From: Chlorops oryzae
Taxonomy: Eukaryota; Arthropoda; Insecta; Diptera; Chloropidae
Length of the DNA: 64,000 nt
Reading direction: 5' to 3'
Assembly (NCBI GenBank): GCA_020466095.1
Contig: CM035807.1
Span: 65,343,050 to 65,407,049, forward strand
Numbering within the stretch: the stretch's first letter is position 1; every line of letters starts with the position of its first letter. The notes under the pieces are model-generated. The model saw only the letters and a program-made list of their open reading frames with translations, made no database searches and was not told the DNA's origin. A program made the position numbers and the translations under genes. Positions 10,846-19,550 of the stretch are shown one piece after another.

Positions 10846-11468
10846 ATATCGATAGCTTCGGATAGAAAGGGCGTAACTCATTTTTTTCTTAAAACGAGAT
10901 TTTTGCATTTTCTGATGGTCGACTCTCAAATACACCCCCTCCAAAAAAATTGACGACCTTTGATTGAAAATACCGAAGTTATAGTTACTTTTAAAAAAGC
11001 CCTAACTCATAGCGAACGTTCCTTTCTTAAGTCTTTGCATGTCTCTCTTGGTCTGTATGCATGCAAAGACTCAAGACACGAACGTGAAAACAGTGAATAA
11101 TGTGTTCAAAAAATATTTGTTTTGAATTAATTGTATCAATAGAAACCACTAACCGATATTATTGGTTACAGTATAGTGCTGGATCGCATCTTATAATTTT
11201 ATTTATATTTTAAACTTTGCGTACAAAGACCTAACTCACGTGTTTTGAACGAAAATTGATATCAAAAAGCCCTAACTCAGAAAACTGCTCGAAACACAGA
11301 AAAAATAAAAATTCAAGCCTAAAACAAATTTCGTGCGTAGTATTTAATTGACTTTGCGTTTAAACTTTTTTTAAATATCTAACCTTTGCGATTTTATGAA
11401 GTTTTTTCCTTCTCCTGTAAAGTAGCAAAATAATGAGTTACGCCCTTTCTATCCGAAGCTATCGATAT
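10846..11468. mobile_element. MITE-like element with perfect 37-bp TIRs
   Basis: The ends are perfect inverted repeats of 37 bp (10846-10882 and 11432-11468), beginning ATATCGATAGCTTCGGATAG and continuing through GGGCGTAACTCATT. The 623-bp interior has no ORF. It repeats a TAACTCA core: in both TIRs and again at about 11009, 11230 and 11270 (AGCCCTAACTCA or ACCTAACTCA). Such repeated internal motifs resemble transposase-binding sites in DNA transposons. No clear target duplication is seen beyond a possible TA, so the superfamily is unknown. Confidence 0.75.
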
Positions 11469-12099
11469 ACCCTTAGGCCGAAAAGGCCACGGTTCGGGGC
11501 CCCCGACGATCAAGGGCCCCCAAATATAATATTATTTTCTTCATTCGAATTTTTTTTTACACATGCTTGTATCCATAAAATAAAAAAAAATTGAAACAGC
11601 CTCGTTTACAAACAGCGACTGAAGATTATTGAACAAGAGGTGTAATTTCGCTTTTTGCACTCTTCTCGTTTTCAATCGATTCGGCCACGTCTGTAGCAAT
11701 AGAACACGAAATATTTAGGAAAATAAAACACAAGCAAAACAAAGATTTGGAATCGAAGACAACAATGCCCAGAGTAGAGATGGGCGCGACAAAGTAAATT
11801 GATTCCTATCCCACCCATTCCGATTCATAAATTTTTGTCCCATCCCGCTCATCCCGAATCACAAGACTTTTGTACCGTCCCGCCCGTCCCGAATCCCACC
11901 CGAGAATTTGTCGTCACCAGAAAGGTTTGCTTGAAAAATTTGATTTTTTACCGGTTACCGGTTTTTACCTCCAGTATGCAACTGAAAGTATAAAACACCC
12001 TTTCGCTGGTCGCCGATGAAGTTGGTACGTTAAACACTTGCCTAGCAAGTTTTTTCATAAGAGCATTTTCAGTGGAATTTTTCCAAAATAACAATACAT

Positions 12100-12254
12100 T
12101 GTTGGGAGTCACGCCTTAACTCCAACATTAAGGTCCCCTCCTGCTCCACCTCTGCGAACTCATAGAAGTGTTTGAATGTTGTAACACAAGCGTCAGCACA
12201 TCAACCCGGCATGATATTCGATACTCAACAATAACAACAACAAGTATCATGCCC
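12100..12254 (+). repeat. 5' LTR, portion matched by the 3' copy
   Basis: Begins TGTTGGGAGT and contains a short inverted partner (ACTCCAACA) 19 bases in. It is co-linear without gaps with 16537-16691. The full LTR likely continues to around 12745, after a TATAAATAAA-type polyadenylation signal near 12660. Confidence 0.75.
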
Positions 12255-13370
12255 AGCGACCGACGATGAGCGAGCAACGATCAACTCAGCGGAGAGACAG
12301 ACATAAAGAAAGAACAATAAAAGGTAACGACACCAGCAACGCGGAAGTGCAATTGAGCACTAATAACTGGGTCAATTGTTCAGTGGCAATATCACAGCCG
12401 AGAAACAATAATGAGAAGAAGAAAGTTGCATCACATCGAAGTACTATTGCGACAGAGCCAGGTCAGCACTTTCACAGCATAAAAGCAGAGTCTCGATCAA
12501 CGGAAAGGGAGACTGATTGTGACCGTTCCAGCAGAAGTCTCGGCTAAGCTCACGTACTATGACGAAGCCACGACGCTTAGATCTAGAATAGGGAAGTTTT
12601 AAGTAATTGTCAGGAGCTAGGATTCGCATATATTTCTGTTAGACATAAGGATTACATTTTATAAATAAAAGGATTGAACATTGTCAATCTTGTCTTTTAT
12701 TGAGCATAAGAGTCAAGCTGAGACGGAACCTTATTTGGTTTTAAACACCGGTGAAATCAGAACCGCATTAGCAAAGCTCTAAGCTCCGTGATCGAAAAAG
12801 CACACACGATTAGGGTGTTTTTAACGAAGAAAACATTATCGAGTAACGTTTTTAAGCGTACTCTGAGGGTGTTTTTTCGATAGAAGATTTTTATTTTTGA
12901 AAATTTTAAGTGTAAAAACCTTTTTTAAATCTTAATGTCAGGACAGAAATTAATGTGAAGAAATAAAAAGCAACGGTGGCAGTCCCAAAAAGCACAAACA
13001 AAGAAAAGCAGAGTAAAAAGAATTAATAAAAAAAAACAACGGTAGCAGTCCCCAAAAAATAAAGAAAAGCAGAGTAAACAAAAAGACGACTGGAAGAAGC
13101 AGAACAATGAAACTGGTGAGTGCATTTAAATATATTTTTTCACCTTGAGTCCCGTTTGATAGAATTTTTTTTTTCGCTAAAAAAAAAAAATAATTTGTTT
13201 CAGCCATATGGCTAAATAGATAGAATTATTAAAAGAAAAATTAAAATTATTTGAAAACGATTCGGACACTATTCTTAGAGAAGCAAGAGAATTAGTACGG
13301 GAAGCTAACTTAACGAAAGAAATTTCGCAATTAATAAAAGACCACACAGTGCAAGGGCTATTTTCAAAGA

Positions 13371-14447
13371 TTGGAGAAGCTACCTATCATATCAATCAAT
13401 ACAGTTAGCGCAACAGAAAACGCCACAGAAGAAAAGATTCAGTTATTAGAAGATACTATACAGGGTTTGACACGAGCATGCAAAAATTTCAAAAAACAAA
13501 TTGACGTTCAGAATAATTTAATAGAACAATCGGAAAATAATAGTCAAGAATTAAGGGCGTCATTAACCAAAGCAGTCGGGAACGAATTAGCTCAAACGGT
13601 AGAAAAGGATAAAGCGCGGTTAAAAGAAAGCGAGGAACAAGTTAAGAATTTGAAGCAGGAGGTCAAACGATTGAGAGTCTCCCTAAAAAGCGTTTGTGAC
13701 ACTGCCAATTCACCAAGCCCTAACCCAGTACGCAGAACCAAAACAATCAGCACGAACACGGACGTTCTCGTACTTCCGACAAGTCAAAATTTAATAGACG
13801 AACAAAATTCTTCCACACCCTCTAATCCAGAGTTACCAATAATTAGGATCAACATGACGCACCAACCACAAATAGATGAGGTAATGGACAAAGTTAATCG
13901 GTTGATACCTTATTTTGCAGAGAACAGCAATACAGACATGAGTGCAGAAGTTTTGAAATTTATTACTGGTTTAGAATTGGTTAAAAAAGCTTTAAGTAAT
14001 GTTGACTCCGAGACTATTCTACTTTGCATTAAACAGAGAATGGCAGGGAAAATTTTTATAAAAGCTAATCAAATTAAATTCAATAGTATTGACGAATTAG
14101 CCGATTTTATAAAAAAAGAATGTTTACCACGTCGAAATCTGGAAATTATTAGGAGGGAGTTGGCAAATTCAGAACAGAATTTAAATGAGTCAGCATCTGC
14201 ATTTGGAAGAAAGATAGAGTCCTTGCTTAGAGAGGCAGAAGAAATTATTGAAAAATCATGGAACCAAAGCGAAGCGGTATCCGCACTAAGTGAATACAGG
14301 GGTCTAGCAACAACGAGATTTATTTTAGGAATCAGAGATCCTTTCATGAGACATCGTTTAGAGTTGCATAAGCACCAACCTATTCCAGAAATAATAAAAA
14401 TAGCGGAAGAAGCAGAAAAAATTGATTCAGTCTCAGTTAAGTACTAA
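13371..14447 (+). CDS. Gag-like capsid protein of the LTR element
   Basis: An open frame of 358 codons, entered from upstream rather than from a clear ATG; the first in-frame ATG is at 13854. The N-terminal third (residues 20-105) is rich in Glu, Lys, Gln and Leu and should form a coiled coil. Residues 170-350 look like a retrotransposon capsid: helical, with features such as LKFITGLELV, RFILGIRDP and a final EIIKIAEEAEKI. There is no CCHC zinc knuckle and no protease or reverse transcriptase in frame downstream. A plausible intron (GTGAGTG near 13112 to TTTCAG near 13203) and an ATG at 13208 with stop and frame problems lie upstream, so the true N terminus is unclear. It would assemble virus-like particles in the cytoplasm. 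Confidence 0.65.
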   Translation: MEKLPIISINTVSATENATEEKIQLLEDTIQGLTRACKNFKKQIDVQNNLIEQSENNSQELRASLTKAVGNELAQTVEKDKARLKESEEQVKNLKQEVKRLRVSLKSVCDTANSPSPNPVRRTKTISTNTDVLVLPTSQNLIDEQNSSTPSNPELPIIRINMTHQPQIDEVMDKVNRLIPYFAENSNTDMSAEVLKFITGLELVKKALSNVDSETILLCIKQRMAGKIFIKANQIKFNSIDELADFIKKECLPRRNLEIIRRELANSEQNLNESASAFGRKIESLLREAEEIIEKSWNQSEAVSALSEYRGLATTRFILGIRDPFMRHRLELHKHQPIPEIIKIAEEAEKIDSVSVKY

Positions 14448-15053
14448 AAAAGTCTTTTGATACAGTGAAAGCAGTCTATAAGAGTTTTTGAAAAACAGTT
14501 GTTCTTATAAAAACAATTTTTAAATGGGATGGCGTGAACCGTAACGTAAAATCAAATACAAGCAAAAGCGAAATTTCAACTTTAAAAAAGAAAACTCTAA
14601 ACAAAATATTTGCGTACAATTTTAAAGTGCCGTAAAGAGTTCTCTAATACAGAAAATCAATCGAAAAACAAAGATTTTTATCACGTTAAGTGAGGTCTTA
14701 CTGTTTTTACACTTAATTATGACTAGGGAATTCTTTTTAACATCGCTCAAGGCTGTATAAATAAGAATGCCCTATCGAAACTTAAAAACAAAAAACCAAA
14801 TTTCTCGAAATATATTTTGAAGTCTTACAGTCACGAATATTTTCTACAATCCCCGGTAAACATTTTGATTAAACTTAAGTCTTTGAGCAGAAAATAAAAT
14901 CAAAAGAACTGAGAATGCAGCAGGGACTCAGGGTTAATAATTTATGTTTTTGATTTTCTTTCAAGACAAGTCACCAAACAAAGAAGAAGAGATATCGGAA
15001 AGCAGCTACACGAAGAAAAGCTCAAAATAAAAATAAGTAAAAGAAAAATCTGA
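14448..15053 (+). other. Interior of LTR element, no recognisable domain
   Basis: AT-rich, with stops in all frames. This is where protease and reverse transcriptase would be expected in a standard element; none is visible. Confidence 0.5.
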
Positions 15054-15434
15054 CGAAGTAAAGTAAGTAAAAATATTGTTGGACATGATTACAATAGATT
15101 GCTCAATAAAAACAAATTGAAACTAAGAAACATTGATGTGCTCATGGTAAAGCAATGCGTTTTTGCAAAATGTGAAAACAATCATTGGATGCTTGCGGTA
15201 GCACACTCTGACTTTATATATGTGTTTGACTCCCTCAAACCGCGTAGTAACCATGAAGTTATCACAAATATAAAGTTTTTTTTTTGACACAGCCAATAAC
15301 CTAAAAGAAAATGAAATTTTTTCAAAAATAAGAGAATCAATATATCCAAATTGTCCGCAACAGGAAAATCAAACAGATTGCGGGTTGTTCATTTTAAAAT
15401 TTGCACTCAGATTATTTTGCTGCATAGAGAAAAA
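15054..15434 (+). pseudogene. Ulp1-like (C48) cysteine peptidase domain, frameshifted
   Basis: The first frame (15054-15287) contains NNHWMLAVAHSDFIYVFDSL, matching the Ulp1/SENP pattern with catalytic His (HW) and Asp (FDSL). After a run of ten T at about 15275-15285 the frame shifts. The second part then reads CPQQENQTDCGLFILKFA, matching the oxyanion Gln and nucleophile Cys of the family (Q..DCG). All catalytic positions are therefore present in the right order and spacing, split by one homopolymer slip. C48 peptidases remove SUMO or related modifiers. Here the domain lies between a gag frame and the 3' LTR. An adenain-type (C5) protease is the alternative, but the DCGLF form favours C48. 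It lacks the longer N-terminal region of host Ulp1 proteins. Confidence 0.72.
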
Positions 15435-15733
15435 AATTTAATATAACCCAAACGAAAATATGTATGTTTAAACATGAACCTCTAAATTTATCAAGAGAAT
15501 TGTTGGGGGAAGTCATCAAAGATTGGCAACAACAAAACTTAAACAATATAATGGAAATAACAAAAACAGAAAATCTAATCTTATTTAAAATAATGAATTG
15601 CCTTACTAAAGAAAAAAGAAAAAAACAAAGGATCAAAATTAAAATCACACTGAATAAAAGACATTTTTGCAACAAAATCAGCGAATAAAATTGCAATCAA
15701 TTTCTGCAAAAAATATTGAAAATAACTGTTTAG

Positions 15734-15780
<47 letters not shown>

Positions 15781-16074
15781 TTATAAAACTATTTTTGATA
15801 CATAGTTTATATAAGAATATGAACATTTATAGTAATATAAGTAAATCGAACGAAAATATCTTATGGTAGGAGTAGAAACTAAGTCGATAGAAATTAAGAG
15901 AAAATAAAAATTGTTTATAAATAATTATTATAACTTTGGTAAATGTAGAGAAAGAGAATTAAAAGAGATAATGATTCAAAAAGACAATATGTATATGTTT
16001 TGAAGTTTCAAAGTTCGATTTATGTAAGAGGGATTTATGTAAAAGGGTAAAATAAATAACGAAGATTGTGCCAA
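15435..16074 (+). other. 3' interior of LTR element, no recognised gene
   Basis: Very AT-rich, with a poly-A run and (TA)n at about 15735-15770. A 74-codon frame at 15464-15688 has no similarity I can name. Confidence 0.45.
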
Positions 16075-16205
16075 AGTCAACAAGTCTCCAGCAACAACAG
16101 GCAAAAGTCTCAAAATTGCCTTTCGTCAACAAGTCTCCAGCAACAACAGCCAAAGTCTCAAAATTGCCTTTCTTCAACAACAACAGTCTCCAAATTGCCT
16201 TTCTT
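16075..16205 (+). repeat. Tandem repeat, unit about 60 bp
   Basis: Two full units and a partial one share GTCAACAAGTCTCCAGCAAC and AAAGTCTCAAAATTGCCTTT. They lie in the 3' untranslated part of the LTR element. Confidence 0.8.
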
Positions 16206-16523
16206 CTTCGCCACTACATCCGCGTGAAGATAAATACTTCGACATCAACTCACCAATGCAGATAACCGACTTCTTTAAGAAGGGGTGAGAAGGGAGCAAA
16301 CAATGACTCCCGGACTGAAACATTTTGCACCGATCAGGCTGGGTCTTCAAATCTAATTACAAGGCCAAATAAAACTTGCACGCTGACATAACCACATCGA
16401 CGAAGTTATGCTAACAACAATTTGAAGTCGAAACAGCAAAAGCCACTATATAAAGCTACTAGCACATGGCACAAACACAAGCAGTACTGAGGGTTTTTCA
16501 TCGCTAAGGTCGCAATTTTCTTC

Positions 16524-16536
16524 AAAGGGGGAGGGA
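16524..16536 (+). promoter_or_regulatory. Polypurine tract
   Basis: AAAGGGGGAGGGA directly abuts the TG that opens the 3' LTR fragment. This is the plus-strand priming site of LTR retrotransposons and fixes the start of the 3' LTR at 16537. Confidence 0.8.
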
Positions 16537-16691
16537 TGTTGGGAGTCACGCCTTGACTCCAACATTAAGGTCCCCTCCTGCTTCACCTCTGCAAACTCAT
16601 AGAAGTGTTTGAATGTTGTAACACAAGCGTCAGCACACCAACCTGGCATGATATTCGATACTCAACAATAACAACAACAAGTATCATGCCC
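16537..16691 (+). repeat. 3' LTR fragment
   Basis: 155 bp matching 12100-12254 with five transition differences and no indels. Sequence after 16691 no longer matches, so the LTR is cut short here and no target duplication can be read. Confidence 0.75.
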
Positions 16692-17049
16692 TTAACTTTT
16701 GTCTTGAATACAAATATTACTTTCTGCTTTACTCATCCGATTAATGTCCAACACTCACCAGTGTTGCTGTTTCCCTCAAAATAACCCTTTGTGTTAAAGT
16801 GTTGGTTTCACTCATGACCCGCCATATAACAGCAGCTGTTCTAACTTTAAATCGGCGAAGCAAAACTAATCAAGAGTAGTGACAGATTCCGGGACCCGCG
16901 TGAATATCGGGAACCAAGGGAATTTTGAAATTCGCGGGAATTTCGGGATCGTGTTAATCCCACATGGTTTACAACTATTCCCATCCCGCCCACGGGAATC
17001 CCGTCCCGCACCCATATCTAGTCCGGAGTCACACAAACAAAAAAAAAAG
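16692..17049. other. Flank of the LTR element, possible hAT-like end
   Basis: Includes repeated GGGAATCCCG-type stretches and ends near ACCCATATCTAGTCCGG (about 17010-17026). That is roughly the inverse of CAGAGTAGAGATGGGCGC at 11770, hinting that the LTR element lies inside an older DNA element. No gene. Confidence 0.3.
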
Positions 17050-17397
17050 TAAGGGTGTTATAATCAGGCGAGCCTGACAATAGAATACCCGACACAGACA
17101 CACGTGCTCAAATATTTTTTAATATCAAGAGGTGTTCAAGGCCATAGGGGTCCCAATACACCGACTTATGTTAAATTTCCTTATGACAACTGCCCCTTTG
17201 CCACGCTCACTTTCCCAATTTTTTGGAATTCTAATCGTAGGCTTAGATATACGCTCAAATCCTAAGTTTCATTGAAATATTTGGAAAAAGTCCGATTTGG
17301 AGGCAGTCTTGAGATTTTTGGGACAAATTATTTGAACATGTGATTCTGTGTCGGGTATTTAATTGTCAGGCTCGCCTGACTATAACACCCTAACTTT
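17050..17397. mobile_element. Palindromic DINE-like element with hairpin ends on both sides
   Basis: The left edge reads GTAAGGGTGTTATAATCAGG and the right edge is its near inverse (...CTGACTATAACACCCTAAC), each with the GTCAGGC/GCCTGAC hairpin. The inverted similarity extends about 65 bp inward. The element therefore has two 3' ends facing outward and no 5' end or microsatellite, unlike the other copies. Confidence 0.65.
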
Positions 17398-17436
17398 TTT
17401 TAAAATTTCCCTTTGACAGTAAAGGTCAAAATAAAC

Positions 17437-17490
17437 GTTGAAGTGCAGTAGACTTGTAATCTGGAAGATCCGAGTTCGAACCCTGTCAAC
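17437..17490 (+). other. tRNA-like sequence, D-arm reduced
   Basis: Begins GTTGA and ends TCAAC, which pair as a short acceptor stem. It contains a B box (GAGTTCGAACCC) and an anticodon-like stem-loop AGA-CTTGTAA-TCT with TGT (Thr) at the anticodon position. At 54 bases it is too short for a working tRNA. It is probably a tRNA pseudogene or a SINE head. Confidence 0.4.
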
Positions 17491-17979
17491 TAGAAAAGAA
17501 TTTGTGGAAAAATGGAGAATAAAACAAACAGGCAAGTACATTGCAAGGCAAATATTACGGGGAAAGAGAAAGTAAGTTGCCAACCAAATAAATAGAGTTG
17601 CTTTCATTGCGCCTTCCAAAACGTCACGCGCAAGCTCTTTCAAGAAAATCCTATTGAATCTTTGAGGCAACCCTTGTCGAAGACTGACGTATATAGTTTC
17701 GCGCTCCGTAAACAATAATAAATAAAAACAAAAAGTAGATATTGAGCAACCTGCATTAATTTGAGCAAAGCACAAAAGTATTCTCCAAGGAGGACTGCAG
17801 TGTTTTTGTGCCGCTCCACCAGTAAATTGTGTGTTTGAAACACAAAATAAAGATAAGTATAGTGAATATACATACGGACATTCGTATATTATTTGTTGTC
17901 GTCCAACTTCTAGGAACGACAGAAAGAGACACTCGGTCTCTGCAGCTGCTGCAGCAGCTAGCTGCTCTGCCCGAAAGTG

Positions 17980-19550
17980 ATGCCAATCGGACACAGTCCA
18001 CCATCCAATAGCTGCGACACGAACCAGTTAAAAGCTGGGCTTAATCAACATCCCGGTAGGGAAAATTTACTAATTCCCAGTAGGGAAATTACACAAAATG
18101 GTGACAATCTGGACCAGTCTACAAGTGAACAGCCAGGTATAAGCCAATTCAAAAATATTAAAATCCAGTTCGAAAGAAAGAGATCGAACTCTACGAGTGG
18201 AATAATCTCTCTAAGCGTTAAGAAAAATAGCCCTAACAACACTCCAAACAGTTTTTTACCAAATTTCCCTTTGGACGCTCTTTCTAGAGATGTAATTGAA
18301 CTTAATTCGTCCAAACAAAGTCCAATAGTTGCTGAAATGAATAAAGAGCAAAACAAGCAGCAGGCGGTGCTAATCGGTATGCACCGTAATATTAATATTA
18401 CGAAGAGGAAAAGAAGCCCTTCCGGAAAAAATGACAACAGGGCCAAACTTAATAAAATGTTAGCTCCTGCTTCTCAAGAAACACTAATTGGTAATCGGTT
18501 CGCTCCACTTGCTGCAATTTCTGATGAAAATTCAACAGAAAATCAGCCAAAAAAAGTATTTAAACTGCCCCCAATCTATTTGCGCGAGCGGAGCTCGAAT
18601 GCACTTGTTGCCAAATTAGCTAAATTATTAGGAAATAGCAACTTTTACGTAGTTCCCTTAACTAGGGGTAATATCCATGAAACTAAAATTCAAACAAACA
18701 CGGAAGACAGTTACCGAAAAGTTGTAAAAGAGTTTGAAGGAGCGAATAAAAATTTTTACACATACCAGCTGAAGAGCAGCAAAGGCATTACAGTAGTGAT
18801 CAAAGGTATTGAAGCGGATGTTGACACAAACGAAATAAAGAGTGCGCTAGAAGAGAATGGTTTTCACGCAAGATCGGTTATAAATATATTTAACAAAGCC
18901 AAAATTCCTCAGCCTATGTTTAAAGTTGATCTGTTGCCGGACAACTTAAAGCTTAAAAAAAAAACGAAATCCATCCGATATACAATTTTCAATTCCTGTT
19001 GCATCGTAAAATAACGGTAGAAGAGCCACATAAAAGAAATGGTCCCATACAATGTGCCAACTTCCAAGAATTTGGACACACAAAATCGTATTGTACATTG
19101 CGCACCGTGTGTGTAATATGTGGCGAGCTTCATCACAGCTCAGTCTGTGATAAAAAATCAAAAAATGATCGCAATTTACTTAAATGTAGTAACTGCGATG
19201 GAAATCATTCTGCAAATTTCAGAGGTTGTCTAGTTTATCAAGATCTGAAAAAACGAATCAGCATTAAAAAGGAATCAGCTCGTAATCCTACAAAAAATAT
19301 TACTGTTTCGGTACCATTCTCCTCTCACAGCCTTAATTTGAACCCCGTAACTCCAGGAGTTTCTTATGCAAATACACTAAAACCCGCGACCCCTATTAGT
19401 GCTCCTACTAACAACAACAGTAGTCTTGAGATAATGATATCTACTCTAACTCAAAGTTTGTCCCAATTTATGCAAACAATGCAAAGCTCACTCGACAGAA
19501 TTGTGCAAATTCAAACACAATTAATGACAGCAATTTTGGCTAAAATATGA
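17980..19550 (+). pseudogene. Jockey ORF1 (gag-like), one frameshift
   Basis: Starts at the ATG at 17980. The frame breaks at a run of ten A near 18955-18964, where the other copy has eight, and continues in another frame to the TGA at 19548-19550. The N-terminal half is polar and low-complexity. The region around 18640-18960 (YVVPLTRGN through RYTI) fits the RRM-like/PRE_C2HC part of Jockey-type gag proteins. The C-terminal part has zinc-knuckle motifs (CVICGELHHSSVC, CSNCDGNHSANFRGC). The first knuckle has Phe in place of its second Cys (QCANFQEFGH), as in the other copy. The protein would coat the element RNA and aid its nuclear import. Confidence 0.85.

Larger units (their letters stand above)
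12100..16691 (+). mobile_element. LTR retrotransposon with gag and Ulp1-like peptidase, no pol
   Basis: A direct repeat (12100-12254 and 16537-16691, five transitions in 155 bp, both starting TGTTGGGAGTCACGCC) flanks a 4.3-kb interior. A polypurine tract (AAAGGGGGAGGGA, 16524-16536) sits directly before the second copy, as expected for a 3' LTR. The interior has a long gag-like frame and a C48 peptidase remnant but nothing resembling reverse transcriptase, RNase H or integrase. The 5' LTR probably extends to about 12745, past an AATAAA at 12663, so the 3' LTR would be truncated. The element must be non-autonomous. Confidence 0.75.

Noticed and set aside
12925..13207. Hydrophobic, Phe/Leu-rich frames on the minus strand
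   Set aside because: Antisense of an A-rich leader with a duplicated CAACGGTRGCAGTCCC unit; membrane-like character is from T-rich composition.
18045..18446. 133-codon frame on the minus strand
   Set aside because: Antisense shadow of Jockey ORF1; the second copy shows the same shadow.
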